Part shown: positions 1 through 8,526 of the stretch, piece after piece
Numbering within the stretch: position 1 is the stretch's first letter
Layout of the letters: the number at the start of each line of letters is the position of its first letter
Assembly (NCBI GenBank): GCA_015061315.1
Contig: SUWV01000006.1
Location: 1 to 64,000 of the forward strand
Reading direction: 5' to 3'
Source: Lentimicrobiaceae bacterium
GTDB taxonomy: Bacteria > Bacteroidota > Bacteroidia > Bacteroidales > F082
DNA length: 64,000 nt
Made by a program: the position numbers and the translations under genes
Notes under the pieces: generated by a model
The model's database searches: none
What the model was told of the DNA's origin: nothing
What the model saw: only the letters and a program-made list of their open reading frames with translations

Positions 1-123
1 GCGAATGCGGTTTACGATGCTTCGTACTCGTACACGAGCATCGGGTCGCGTCTGGCTTTCCGCGGCAAAATCGTTAAAGCGACGAGCGTCGCTGCCTATA
101 AAGCAGCGACGGCGGTAGCGTAA
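1..123 (+). CDS. C-terminal fragment of an exported-type protein (possible SUMF1/FGE-like domain)
   Basis: An open frame enters from the left edge and stops with TAA at 121-123, giving 40 residues. The segment IGSRLAFRG resembles the end of formylglycine-generating-enzyme-like (SUMF1) domains, in which a GxRLA motif lies close to the C-terminus. The sequence is clearly more GC-rich than the rest of the window, and its last codons contain a perfect 9-bp inverted repeat (87-95 and 103-111). A terminator follows closely. The family call is weak because only the tail is visible; it could be any repeat-tailed surface protein. Confidence 0.45.
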   Translation, partial: ANAVYDASYSYTSIGSRLAFRGKIVKATSVAAYKAATAVA

Positions 124-147
124 AGCGGGAGCGAAGCGACAAAAACG

Positions 148-209
148 AATGGCGTTAGAATAATGTTCTAACGCCATTTATATTACCGGCTTCGCCGGTC
201 GATTTTTTT
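148..209 (+). terminator. Double hairpin terminator
   Basis: A perfect 13-bp stem (148-160 with 166-178, loop TAATG) is followed by a second hairpin, ACCGGC-TTC-GCCGGT (185-199), and a run of seven T (203-209). The second hairpin with its T tract has the form of a Rho-independent terminator for the gene entering from the left. Confidence 0.75.
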
Positions 210-374
210 AGTAGGGAGGGGGACACCCAATGATACATTTCGTTTTATAAAAACAATCGTTTCGTTTTATTTTTTTCTAACATTTCGTTTTGTGGATTAT
301 ATAAAGACGCTGTTGACAAGCATTTCAAAAAATTAAATGGAAAGATTTACAAGCCTGAAGACACCGATGAACTT

Positions 375-1034
375 GTGATTCTAGCTCTCGATAAGGACAA
401 GAAGTTTCAATTTGAAAATTTAACTCTTATTTCACTGATAGAGGATGATTTTTACATTTATGATTATCATTTAGGAACTAACCCAAATGAAATTAAGCGT
501 CACATTCAATATCAATATTTTGATGCAGAAATACAGATAGCAGCGGAAAGTGAAGTTGAATACAAAAAATCACCTAGTAAATACAAGCAATACAAAACAA
601 GTGACGAATCTGTCTTATTTGGAACTTATAGAAGTGAAGACCATTTGAAATGGATCGTTGAGAACAAGAAATACAATGTGCGTTTAGGCAATCGTACTGG
701 TGCTGTAAAAAGAAATAAACAAATTATATCAGCTTCATATCTTGTCTTGTACAATATGAAAAATATGAGCGATTATCGCATATACATATTGAGTGACAAC
801 CATCATATTTGGGATACCGAGAAAATGAAGAAAATGTCTTATCCTGTAAGCGACTCCAACGCCAATAATCAATATTATATTTACAACATAATTGGAGAGT
901 CAGAAAAGAAAATATTTGGAAATATAGACATAGAAAAGATAATTAATGATAAACATAATGAAATTCATGAAGTGACAAAATCTCCAGTTGCAGAAGGAAC
1001 ACCAATTTATGTTTATCGAAGTGAAATAAATTAA
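375..1034 (+). CDS. Hypothetical protein, possibly 5'-truncated
   Basis: A 219-aa frame from a GTG codon; I do not recognise the family. It is AT-rich, rich in Lys, Asn and Tyr, and has no signal peptide or membrane segment. The same frame stays open upstream to about position 258 without an ATG, and the codons just before the GTG look like coding sequence (KPEDTDEL). The true N-terminus may therefore have been lost, or a rare start codon is used. The upstream DNA contains three near copies of a TTTCGTTTT motif. The gene stands alone, followed at once by dispersed repeats, which fits an accessory insertion. Coding is likely from codon use; function is unknown. Confidence 0.55.
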   Translation: MILALDKDKKFQFENLTLISLIEDDFYIYDYHLGTNPNEIKRHIQYQYFDAEIQIAAESEVEYKKSPSKYKQYKTSDESVLFGTYRSEDHLKWIVENKKYNVRLGNRTGAVKRNKQIISASYLVLYNMKNMSDYRIYILSDNHHIWDTEKMKKMSYPVSDSNANNQYYIYNIIGESEKKIFGNIDIEKIINDKHNEIHEVTKSPVAEGTPIYVYRSEIN

Positions 1035-1048
1035 TATTTATTACAGAA

Positions 1049-1286
1049 ATCCGTGCCCATTTGTGGCATCAGTGGGAAATATCTTTCCTCCCACGGATTT
1101 CACAGATTTTCACAGATTTGGTTACATGTTATCCGTGTTCATTTGTGTTATCAGAGGGAAATGTTCTTTCCTCCCACGGATTTCACAGATTTTCACAGAT
1201 TTGGTTACATGTTATCCGTGTTCATTTGTGTCATCAGTGGGGAATGTTCTTTTCTCCCACGGATTTCACTGATCTGCACGGATTTA
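1049..1286 (+). repeat. Family E dispersed repeat, three tandem copies of about 82 bp
   Basis: Three consecutive units start at 1049, 1131 and 1214. Each opens with ATCCGTG(C/T)(C/T)CATTTG and continues through TCAGTGGG or a variant to CCCACGGATTTCAC. The unit contains short self-complementary pieces (ATCCGTG and CACGGAT). More copies lie near 1778-1925, 2150-2222 and 3405-3540. Open frames across these units are by-products of the repeat. Confidence 0.85.
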
Positions 1287-1287
1287 A

Positions 1288-1713
1288 TTATAAATTATCC
1301 TTGGGTATTATGCTTGTGGGTAAAATAGCATTAGTGTTGTATCCATTAACTTTTACCCAGATAGATTCTTCTATATTATCCGTATTGAAGTTGACAAGTA
1401 TCCCTCTGTGCAGCTTGGTAAGTTTGAGATATGTTAGCAACTGCAAATGGAACACATCACGCATATCAAGCACTGATTTAATTTCAATAATAACACGTCG
1501 TTCCACAAGCAGATCTATTCTTAATTGAGTTTCAAGGAAGTTTCCATCTACAATTAGTGGCACTTGAACCTGTCGTTCAACAAGCAATCCTCGTTTACAT
1601 AGAAAATAGACCAAAGCTTCTTCATAAACAGACTCTAATAATCCAGGACCAAGAGCGTTGTAGGTGTCGTAGATAGCACCTCTAATCTGATAAGTTAACT
1701 GATATTCTTTCAT
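1288..1713 (-). CDS. GxxExxY family protein (PD-(D/E)XK-like)
   Basis: A 141-aa protein with the family motif GPGLLESVYE near residues 22-31 and a following nuclease-like core, RIDLLVERRVIIEIKSV (acidic residue, then E-I-K). This matches the GxxExxY family (PF13366), thought to have a PD-(D/E)XK nuclease fold but of unknown biological role. The gene is full length for the family (usually about 120-140 aa). It is flanked on both sides by family E repeats, typical of mobile or accessory surroundings. The start at 1713 places the conserved N-terminal helix correctly. The family is confident; a catalytic function is only inferred. Confidence 0.85.
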   Translation of the reverse strand: MKEYQLTYQIRGAIYDTYNALGPGLLESVYEEALVYFLCKRGLLVERQVQVPLIVDGNFLETQLRIDLLVERRVIIEIKSVLDMRDVFHLQLLTYLKLTKLHRGILVNFNTDNIEESIWVKVNGYNTNAILPTSIIPKDNL

Positions 1714-1777
1714 ATTTTTTGATTTTTAGTTTGTTATTGTACTTTGTTTACAAACACGACAAATATACGCATAATAT

Positions 1778-1925
1778 CCGTGCCCATTTGTGGTATCAGT
1801 GGGAAATATCTTTCTCCCACGGATTTCACGGATTTTCACAGATTTGGTTACTGTTATCCGTGTTCATTTGTGTCATCAGTGGGAATATTTTTTCTCCCAC
1901 GGATTTCACTGATTTGCACGGATTT
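1778..1925 (+). repeat. Family E dispersed repeat, two copies
   Basis: Two units of the ATCCGTG...CCCACGGATTTCAC element occur in the gap between the GxxExxY gene and the Bro-N gene. They lie in the same orientation as the three copies at 1049-1286. Confidence 0.8.
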
Positions 1926-1936
1926 GTTTTCTTGGT

Positions 1937-2030
1937 AGCCGCCAATGCGTTAGGGATTGGAGCGGCATCCTTTTGGAGCGTCAGCGGAAAAAGATATAGC
2001 GGAAAGCCCGACGGCGTAGCCGGAACGCCC
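1937..2030 (+). repeat. Family D structured repeat (copy 1)
   Basis: This begins GCCGCCAATGCGTTAGGG and ends with a GC-rich hairpin, ACGGC-GTA-GCCGG, and AACGCCC. Other copies are at 3549-3642, 23049-23141 and 31923-32012. The stem of the terminal hairpin is kept while its loop changes between copies (GTA, TTC, GATA). From memory, similar elements are common in Bacteroidota intergenic DNA; this was not checked. Confidence 0.8.
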
Positions 2031-2038
2031 AAAATAAT

Positions 2039-2422
2039 GTACAATTAACAATTAACAATGGATGGTTTAATGTCCGCATAGGTTATCGTGATAGGTGGAA
2101 CCTCCAAAATCATTTCGCGTAAATTTCGTGTCCATTCGTGGACAAAGAATCCGTGCCCATTTGTGTCATCTGTGGGGAATATTTTTTCTCCCGCAGATTT
2201 CACAGATTTTCACGGATTTAGCGGAAATTTTACTCATTGGATTATTTTCTGCCGCCTCGGAGAAATCGCGTTAAGAAATTTTATTGACGGAGCGGTTAAA
2301 ACAAAAATACTGTCTGAGCGCAGCGAGTTTATTTTTGTTCAGCGGAGACGATAAAATTTTAGCAGATTTATCCGCAGTGGCGAGCTTTTTCTGTTTCTCT
2401 TTTTTGCGGGAAAAAAGAGAAA
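2039..2422. repeat. Intergenic repeat mix: AACAATT array, family E copy, inverted repeats
   Basis: The stretch holds a short 7-bp AACAATT array (2039-2060), a family E unit (about 2116-2222), and a segment with the inverted repeat AACAAAAATA / TATTTTTGTT around 2301-2340. It ends with a perfect 12-bp hairpin (2394-2405 with 2411-2422, loop GCGGG). No gene is supported here. The final hairpin has T- and A-rich arms and could act as a terminator or insulator ahead of the next promoter. Confidence 0.7.
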
Positions 2423-2463
2423 AGAAATGTTCTAAATGTTAAAAAAGATTAACTTTATTTCTC

Positions 2464-2494
2464 TTGACAGGGAGGAGGAAAGACAGTATCTTTG
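2464..2494 (+). promoter_or_regulatory. Bacteroidota-type promoter for the Bro-N gene
   Basis: TTGACA at 2464 is followed after 20 nt by TATCTTTG (2487-2494), matching the -33/-7 consensus TTTG-N19-21-TAnnTTTG. It lies inside the upstream extension of the reading frame that opens at 2436, so the ATG at 2521 is the real start. Confidence 0.85.
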
Positions 2495-2520
2495 CAAAGT
2501 AACTTCAAACACAAGATTTA

Positions 2521-3356
2521 TGACAAAGAAACAAGCATTACAATTATTTGAGCAGAAGAAAGTCCGCACAATCTGGGACGAGGAACAAGAAAAATGGTAT
2601 TTCGCAATCGTTGATGTCGTCGCTGTTTTGACGGAACAGGATGATTATCAGCTATCAAGAAACTATTGGAAAGTATTGAAAAATCGTCTGAAGAATGAAG
2701 GAAACGAAACGGTTACAAATTGTAACCAGTTCAAACTTCAGGCAGCTGACGGCAAGATGCGACTTACGGATGTGGCTGATACAGAACAATTGTTTCGTCT
2801 GATTCAGTCGATACCGTCGCCAAAAGCAGAGCCGTTCAAGATATGGATGTCGCAGGTAGCAAGCACCCGACTCGATCAGATGCAAGACCCGGAACTCTCC
2901 ATAGAACAAGCCATGCTCGACTACAAACGTCTCGGCTATTCCGATTCGTGGATCAACCAACGACTGAAAAGCATCGAGATACGCAAAGAACTGACCGATG
3001 AATGGAACCGCACCGGAGTAACGGAGAATTATCAGTATGCGACACTTACCGATATTATCACAAAAGAATGGAGCGGATTCAAGACAAAGGAATACAAGCA
3101 GTTCAAAGGATTGAGGAAGGAAAGTCTTCGTGATAATATGACAAATGTAGAATTGGTTCTTAATAGTTTAGCGGAAGCATCAACGACGGAAATATCCAAG
3201 GAGAAAGACCCTTCAGGATTTGAAGAGAGCAAGGTGGTTGCAAAAGAAGGAGGTGAAGTCGCAAAGATAGCACGCGAACAGTTAGAAGCTAAGATAGGAA
3301 AAAGCGTCATCTCACATAGAAACGCCAAAGACTTTCTTCAGCTGCCAGAAGAATGA
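2521..3356 (+). CDS. Bro-N domain protein (phage antirepressor / DinD-like)
   Basis: A 278-aa protein beginning MTKKQALQLFEQ. Residues about 15-110 match the Bro-N domain (VRTIWDEEQEKWYFAIVDVV), a DNA-binding module of phage antirepressors and baculovirus BRO proteins. The middle (EPFKIWMSQVA) and the end (ARE-LEAKIGKSVISHRNAK-F) match the long bacterial form often labelled DNA-damage-inducible protein D. No phage genes surround it, so it is a free-standing accessory copy. The frame is open back to 2436, but a strong promoter overlaps that part, which fixes the start at 2521. It was probably acquired horizontally; the true target is unknown. Confidence 0.85.
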
Positions 3357-3399
3357 AAAATAAAGAATTTTCAGTTCGCGACACTCAACTTTCAATTAC

Positions 3400-3692
3400 A
3401 GACATCCGTGCCCATTTGTGTCATCAGAGGGAAATGTTCTTTCCTCCCACGGATTTTCACAGATTCTCACAGATTTGGTTACATGTTATCTGTGTTCATT
3501 TGTGTCATCAGTGGGGAATATTTTTATCCCACGGATTTGTTTTCTTGGCAGCCGCCAATGCGTTAGGGATTGGAGCGGCATCCTTTTGGAGCGTAGCGGA
3601 AAAAGATATAGCGGAAAGCCCGACGGCTTCGCCGGAACGCCCAAAGAAATTTACAATTTACAGTTAACAATTAACAATTAACAATTAACAAT
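3400..3692 (+). repeat. Family E (two copies), family D (copy 2) and AACAATT array
   Basis: In the gene-free stretch 3357-3822, family E units occupy about 3405-3540, family D 3549-3642 (terminal hairpin loop TTC), and a 7-bp AACAATT array 3656-3692. The order E, D, AACAATT is the same as at 1778-2060. This suggests the whole block was copied as a unit. Confidence 0.8.
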
Positions 3693-3747
3693 GGATAGTT
3701 TAATGTCTGTACAGGTCATCGCGATACACTGAGCCTCAAAATCATTA

Positions 3748-3831
3748 GTGTAATTTCGTGACTATTAGTGGATACCCTTTTTCGTGTAATTTCGTGACTA
3801 TTAGTGGATACCCTTTTTCGTGTCATTTTGC
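3748..3831. repeat. 36-bp tandem repeat, about 2.3 copies
   Basis: GTGTAATTTCGTGACTATTA units start at 3748 and 3784, and a partial third starts at 3820. The partial third copy runs into the 3' end of the minus-strand membrane protein gene and supplies its stop codon. The text resembles the AATTTCGTG part of family E. Confidence 0.85.
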
Positions 3832-4227
3832 GGACAAGAATCTTACTGCCGAGACGACGAGCATTGGACCGAGTCCTGAATAGAATGAGGCGATGAACTC
3901 TAACGGGATATTCGGGATGTTCTTCAGCAAGATGCCGAGCGAAATCATAAAGACCAACAGCACCCAGCCTTTGACAGGAAATGTATGTAACAGATTTATC
4001 TTTCCTTTCAAGGATGAGATTCTTTCTGAATATTTATTGACGATTTTTCTGAACATGAAATAAAATCCGCAGAGGACTAAGGCTGTGATAATGAGAAGGT
4101 ACCATAGCTCGCTGGCAGAGATTTGCGTGTAGGCGGAGATTCCTTTGACTGATATTATGACTCCGGGGATTCCCCAAAGCAAGGCGGCGAAAGTCAGGAG
4201 ATGTCTTTTGTTCATTTGATTTGTCAA
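3823..4227 (-). CDS. Hypothetical four-helix membrane protein
   Basis: A 134-aa protein, not recognised, with four hydrophobic segments near residues 8-28, 41-60, 88-104 and 112-130 separated by basic loops (RKIVNKYSERISSLKGK). It has no signal peptidase site. Met5 (4215) is an equally good start. The stop codon lies within the last partial copy of the 36-bp tandem repeat, so the native C-terminus may have been altered by the repeat. It is monocistronic, with repeats on its 3' side and the divergent CorC-type gene on the other. Confidence 0.6.
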   Translation of the reverse strand: MTNQMNKRHLLTFAALLWGIPGVIISVKGISAYTQISASELWYLLIITALVLCGFYFMFRKIVNKYSERISSLKGKINLLHTFPVKGWVLLVFMISLGILLKNIPNIPLEFIASFYSGLGPMLVVSAVRFLSAK

Positions 4228-4333
4228 TATTTTGCCAAGTAAAAGATATAACTGTTGAGCGACTGCGCATCAGTCATATAGATACCACAAATATATGATT
4301 TATTTGTTTAATCAATAGATTATTTTACACATG

Positions 4334-4364
4334 TTGTAAATCATCTGATTTTTATGTATTTTTG
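4334..4364 (+). promoter_or_regulatory. Bacteroidota-type promoter for the CorC-like gene
   Basis: TTG (4334-4336), 20 nt, then TATTTTTG (4357-4364). Spacing and sequence fit the -33/-7 consensus. The ATG follows 67 nt downstream after an A-rich leader. Confidence 0.75.
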
Positions 4365-4431
4365 TCCTATAATTGCAATAAAAAAACAATTAGTCTCGTT
4401 AGGTGTTAAAAAATTAACAATAGTTTTGTAA

Positions 4432-5697
4432 ATGGAATTTTTTATAGTACTAATCCTTATCATTATCAACGGATTCCTGTCTATGTCGGAGATGGCTGTC
4501 GTCTCTGCGCGTAAGACCAAATTAGAAACCGATGCCAAAAATGGAAATAAAAAAGCTAAGGCAGCCCTCGAACTCGCCGATAATCCCGATAATTTCTTTT
4601 CAACATTACAGATTGGAATAACATTGATAGGTATCCTCACGGGTCTCTTCTCTGGTGAGGCTTTTGCCGCTGACCTCGCAGTATATGTCGAGAAAATCAC
4701 ATTCCTGTCACCATACGCCTATGCGCTTTCTAAGGCTGTTATCGTGATATTGGTCACATATTTGACCTTGGTCATCGGCGAACTCGTGCCGAAACGTCTC
4801 GGCATGGCGAAGGCTGAAAGCATAGCTAAGTTCATCGCGCGACCGATGATGTTCATGTCGAAGGTGGCTTATCCTTTGGTGTGGATCTTGGCAAAGAGCT
4901 CTTCGTTTATCGCGAAGCTGTTAGGCTTGGATAAGACTAAGGACAGTCCTGTGACAGAAGAGGAAATCAAGGCGATGATGAAAGAGTCGTTAGACGATGG
5001 CGAACTCGATGAGACAGAACACGATATTGTGGAACGCGTCTTCGACCTCGGCGACAGAAAGATTTCTTCCATTATGACACATCGTTCGGAAATCATCACG
5101 CTCGATATTCATGATTCTAAAGACGTTTTGAAAGATAAAATTGGCGATAAGCTTTACAATACTTATCCTGTTATATCGGGAAAATTGGATCATATTATCG
5201 GTTTCGTTCATCTGAAAGCTCTCTTCCTCGCTGTTCAGAGAAACGATTTCTCTTTGGAAAAAATCGTTACTAAAGCCTATTATCTTCCTGAGAATATGAA
5301 TCTTAACAAGGCTTTGGAGTTTTTTAAGAAAGAGAGGATAAAATCGGCGCTCATTACTGATGAGTTCGGTTGTGTTGTCGGCATCGTTTCTTTGAAAGAT
5401 ATTATGGAGGCGATAGTGGGAGAGATGCTCGAAGAAGACGAACTTGCCGATATTATCAGAAGAGATGACGGCTCCTATATCGTCGACGGTCGCTATTCTT
5501 TCTATGATTTTCTTGCTTACTTCGATAAGGAGGATTTGTTCGATGAAGACATCAGCTTCAACACTATCAGCGGCTTGATAATAGATATTTTGGAAGAGAT
5601 ACCGAAAGAAGGTCAGAAGATAAAATGGCACGACTTCACCTTCGAGATTATGGATATGGACGCCGCGAGAATCGATAAGGTGCTGGTGTTATTTTAA
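4432..5697 (+). CDS. Hemolysin/CorC-family CBS-domain membrane protein
   Basis: A 421-aa protein of the HlyC/CorC (CNNM, UPF0053) family. An N-terminal DUF21 membrane domain (residues about 1-185) holds three to four helices, with the family segments IIINGFLSMSEMAVVSARK and GELVPKR. Two CBS domains follow (about 205-330; MTHR-E...D, FGCVVGIVSLKDIMEAIVGE), then a CorC/HlyC C-terminal domain (about 345-421; DGRYSFYDF, NTISGLI). It probably takes part in divalent-cation (Mg or Co) efflux or homeostasis at the inner membrane. Length is normal. It has its own promoter and is followed by two hairpin terminators within repeats, so it is likely transcribed alone. Confidence 0.9.
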   Translation: MEFFIVLILIIINGFLSMSEMAVVSARKTKLETDAKNGNKKAKAALELADNPDNFFSTLQIGITLIGILTGLFSGEAFAADLAVYVEKITFLSPYAYALSKAVIVILVTYLTLVIGELVPKRLGMAKAESIAKFIARPMMFMSKVAYPLVWILAKSSSFIAKLLGLDKTKDSPVTEEEIKAMMKESLDDGELDETEHDIVERVFDLGDRKISSIMTHRSEIITLDIHDSKDVLKDKIGDKLYNTYPVISGKLDHIIGFVHLKALFLAVQRNDFSLEKIVTKAYYLPENMNLNKALEFFKKERIKSALITDEFGCVVGIVSLKDIMEAIVGEMLEEDELADIIRRDDGSYIVDGRYSFYDFLAYFDKEDLFDEDISFNTISGLIIDILEEIPKEGQKIKWHDFTFEIMDMDAARIDKVLVLF

Positions 5698-5723
5698 GTC
5701 AACAAGTCAACAAGTCAATGAGT

Positions 5724-5782
5724 AGAGACGCGTCGATTACACCAAAGAGAATAAACACGATGTAATTGACACGTCTTTTTTA
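5724..5782 (+). terminator. Family B hairpin with T tract (terminator of corC)
   Basis: AGACGCGTCGATTACACC pairs imperfectly with GATGTAATTGACACGTCT across a 15-nt loop and is followed by TTTTTT. A dispersed hairpin element is acting here as a plausible Rho-independent terminator. Confidence 0.65.
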
Positions 5783-5930
5783 GTTGTGGAGTGATGGAGT
5801 GATGAAGTTGTGGAGTTTGTATAAGTCAATGAGCCCTGTAAGGGCGTGAGAAATATAGTCAGGTGTGAAGTGGAACGGAACGCCTGCGTTATGAGAGTCA
5901 ATAAGTCAATAAGTCAACGAGTCAACAAGT

Positions 5931-5988
5931 AGAGACGCGTCGATTACACCGATGAAAATAAACACGATGTAATTGACACGTCTTTTTT
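5931..5988 (+). terminator. Family B hairpin with T tract (second copy)
   Basis: Same stem as the copy 207 bp upstream, with a slightly different loop (GATGAAAATAAACAC), again followed by TTTTTT. A back-up terminator or a passive duplicate. Confidence 0.6.
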
Positions 5989-6180
5989 GGTTGTGGAGTG
6001 ATGGAGGTCGTATGAGACAATGAGCCCTGTAAGGGCGTGAGAAATATAGTCAGGTGTGAAGTGAAACGGAACGCCTGCGTTATGAGAGTCAATAAGTCAA
6101 CAAGTCAACGAGACAACAAGTCAACAAGTCAACGAGTAGAGATATTAAAAAATTATGCATTATGAATTATGCATTATGAA

Positions 6181-7023
6181 TTATGATTTCTTCCTTTTTC
6201 CGAATTTTCTCTTGAAGAAAAGATAATATCCTGTCAGTGGAAGTGTGGCTCCTATCATCGCTGCTACAAACCATAAGATGCGGGTTGTCAAGCCACCCCA
6301 GCTTCCGACATGGATGGCGCGGATGGTCTTTCTTGAGATAAGTTCGCCGAACAAGTCGTTAAATCCGTCGCGATACCATTCGAACGACCACGTCAATCCC
6401 GTCAGTGCCATGGCGAGAAGCAGCAGTACGGCGAAGATGCCGCCAGCAACGTGAAGGTCGTAGCAGAAACGTCGCCAGCCTTTTCTGAAGTTGATGGTAA
6501 GACGTGTTTTCAGATTCTTGATGTTATTAGGAATCCATATCACTATCCCGCTGATTAAGATAATAACCATCAGTAGCGTGCTCACGCCGACGATCATCTT
6601 ACCCCAGAAGATGCCTCCATCGTCGGGACGCGTGTCCATGAGCCAACGATGCAGTCTGAACATAGTCCTGAAGAATGGAAGTCGCTCTGGCTGACCTTTA
6701 ATATCTCCCGAATATTGATCCACGAAGACAGCCGCACGTTTCGGCTTAGAGAGGTTGACCTTATAGCAACGCTCAGGATCTTCCGAGACTTCTACGTTTT
6801 TTATCTCGACATCGTCTGCCAAAGTAGGTTTCACCAAAGCCTCGACCTGCTCGATGGATAAGGCATCGTCAGATACCTTATCCACAAAATAATATTCTTT
6901 CTGAACCATCTCTGTGATCTCTTTCTCGAAGACAAGCATCGCGCCGGAGAAACATATAACTGACATTACCAAACCTAATGGCAATGATAGCCAGATGTGC
7001 AGTTCTTTAAAAATCTTTCTCAT
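6181..7023 (-). CDS. PepSY-domain inner-membrane protein, XusC-like
   Basis: A 280-aa protein of the PepSY-TM family. It has an N-terminal helix (about 12-32, LHIWLSLPLGLVMSVICFSG), a periplasmic PepSY region (about 45-125) ending in FRTMFRLHRWLM, then three helices (about 145-168, 192-215 and 250-272) with a conserved YDLHVAGG between them. The family sits in the inner membrane and is linked to iron release or transfer. It is the last gene of a three-gene minus-strand operon, 5 nt after the DUF4374 lipoprotein gene. The order TonB receptor, DUF4374 lipoprotein, PepSY protein matches xusABC of Bacteroides thetaiotaomicron. It is a little shorter than many family members but looks intact. Confidence 0.8.
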   Translation of the reverse strand: MRKIFKELHIWLSLPLGLVMSVICFSGAMLVFEKEITEMVQKEYYFVDKVSDDALSIEQVEALVKPTLADDVEIKNVEVSEDPERCYKVNLSKPKRAAVFVDQYSGDIKGQPERLPFFRTMFRLHRWLMDTRPDDGGIFWGKMIVGVSTLLMVIILISGIVIWIPNNIKNLKTRLTINFRKGWRRFCYDLHVAGGIFAVLLLLAMALTGLTWSFEWYRDGFNDLFGELISRKTIRAIHVGSWGGLTTRILWFVAAMIGATLPLTGYYLFFKRKFGKRKKS

Positions 7024-7028
7024 CGTGA

Positions 7029-8456
7029 TTAGTTTAATGGTGTTAGACGACCTACGCCACTGATTTGTGTTGCTTCAACTGTCAAGCCTTTTTCTGCGAT
7101 GCCGGTATTAGAGTCGATGACATAAACTGCTGGGTAAGCGTCTGTTGTCGTCACAGCGATGTAAACCTTTCCGTCTTCGGCGTAAGGAGCGTTGCCGAAT
7201 CCCGACAAAACATCAGCTGATGGAAGTCCTGTTACGTTTGTCAAGATACCTTCTTCAGCGTCGAAGATGGCGAGTCTGTTGGCTGTCATGTCGTTGGCTG
7301 GAGTTATAGGTTTGTCGTACATCAGCATCAGGAATTTGTCGTCGCCAATGTGCCATGTGCGTAAGAATGAGAGTCCGCCTGACAAGGCTTCGAAATCTAC
7401 ATAATAACTTTCATCGAACGACTCTGTTCCGTTCTTGATGCGCATCACTCCAGCGGGCAGCGTAGTCTGCTGACGAACGTCTTTCATAGCTTTGGCGTAT
7501 GAAGGAGAGAAGACGTAGATGTCGCCCTTGTCTGTCGCCCATGTCATCTGATAATATTGCGATTTTCTGCGACCGCAGGCATAACTGATCTTGTCGGTCT
7601 TGATGAGTTTTTTGCCTGTAAGATTCTCGTTGTCGAAGATAGCGATCCAGCATTCGTTAGGGTGTTGTGTCCATTGTAGTTCATCAACATCATAGGAGCT
7701 GCTTCCCGAACCGCCAGCTTCTGTCGTCACCAAGTCTTCGTTACCAGGAAGTATCCATTTGCCGTCGCCGTCTTTGACACCATATTGACTCAAGCCCATT
7801 GGTACGGCGGCGGAGAACAATTTTCCGTTACGTTCTTGAATGCCGGCGAGAGTGACATATTCTCCGTTGCCGAGGAAATTCTCAGAGAGATAATGTTCTT
7901 CTAAGGTGTTATTTGTAGTGTAAGTCTCTGCTTTCACATCTAACTTCGATACCAAGAACGACTGTGGTATGTAACCGTTCTCATCAGCCCATTCGGTAGG
8001 ACCGTCGCCGGTAGAGAATGTCATTACGTAGTCGTCGTAGATTCCGAATGTGGTGAAACGGCGCACCGCATATTCGCCAGAACGAGCCTTGAGATTATAG
8101 TCTGAATCCATGATGAAAGAGCGTGTGAGACCAGCGTTGCCTTGGTTGTATGACAAAGCATAGAGATACTTATCGCCGTAAAACACCCACTGGGTAGCAC
8201 CGTCGTTTACCAAGCCGTTTTCCATTCCTACGGTGCCATTATCCAAAGAAACAGCTGTCAGCAAGGCGTTAGTCGTAGTGTTGGAGAACTGCCCTTGTGA
8301 CGCTATGACGTAAGTTCCTTTCTCGTTGTTATCAGGATTTGTCGGGTCGTCATCATCAGGTTTACATGATGAGAATGCTGCAACTACAGCAAGAGTTAAG
8401 ATCATTGTTGCGTAAAGACGCAATGAAGTTTTTAAAGATTTGATAGTTTTTTTCAT
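7029..8456 (-). CDS. DUF4374 lipoprotein, XusB-like siderophore-binding protein
   Basis: A 475-aa lipoprotein: the signal peptide ends at a lipobox, [10 protein letters not shown] (Cys about 32), whose acidic +2 residues fit export to the Bacteroidota cell surface. The rest is a DUF4374 domain, predicted to be a beta-propeller (repeated segments such as [35 protein letters not shown]). In B. thetaiotaomicron the equivalent protein XusB captures enterobactin-type siderophores for the TonB receptor XusA. It lies 70 nt downstream of the receptor gene and 5 nt before the PepSY gene. Siderophore specificity cannot be read from sequence. A heme- or other iron-chelate role is the alternative. Confidence 0.82.
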   Translation of the reverse strand: MKKTIKSLKTSLRLYATMILTLAVVAAFSSCKPDDDDPTNPDNNEKGTYVIASQGQFSNTTTNALLTAVSLDNGTVGMENGLVNDGATQWVFYGDKYLYALSYNQGNAGLTRSFIMDSDYNLKARSGEYAVRRFTTFGIYDDYVMTFSTGDGPTEWADENGYIPQSFLVSKLDVKAETYTTNNTLEEHYLSENFLGNGEYVTLAGIQERNGKLFSAAVPMGLSQYGVKDGDGKWILPGNEDLVTTEAGGSGSSSYDVDELQWTQHPNECWIAIFDNENLTGKKLIKTDKISYACGRRKSQYYQMTWATDKGDIYVFSPSYAKAMKDVRQQTTLPAGVMRIKNGTESFDESYYVDFEALSGGLSFLRTWHIGDDKFLMLMYDKPITPANDMTANRLAIFDAEEGILTNVTGLPSADVLSGFGNAPYAEDGKVYIAVTTTDAYPAVYVIDSNTGIAEKGLTVEATQISGVGRLTPLN

Positions 8457-8526
8457 TGTAATGTTATTTTAAAATTATGTTGATAATATTTGTTTGTTTT
8501 ATCTGTATCATTGACGCGTCACTACA

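Larger units (their letters stand above)
5698..6180. repeat. Composite repeat block with a 207-bp tandem duplication
   Basis: The gene-free stretch after corC is made entirely of repeats. There is an 8-bp gtcaacaa array, a family B hairpin, a gatggagt array and a family C element (5832-5890). The set then repeats (gtcaacaa array, family B, gatggagt, family C at 6023-6081) with a period of 207 bp (5721 to 5928). A third gtcaacaa array and a TGCATTATGAATTA array (6146-6180) complete the block up to the stop of the xusC-like gene. Confidence 0.9.

Noticed and set aside
1053-1528. Three overlapping plus-strand reading frames in the family E repeats
   Set aside because: The frames exist because the repeat lacks stops. 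They run antisense into the GxxExxY gene and have no protein-like features.
1719-2354. Short reading frames across family E and D repeats
   Set aside because: Composed only of dispersed repeat DNA, overlapping in several frames.
2521-3356. Prophage indicated by the Bro-N antirepressor-like gene
   Set aside because: No integrase, capsid, terminase or lysis genes lie nearby. Bro-N genes often stand alone.
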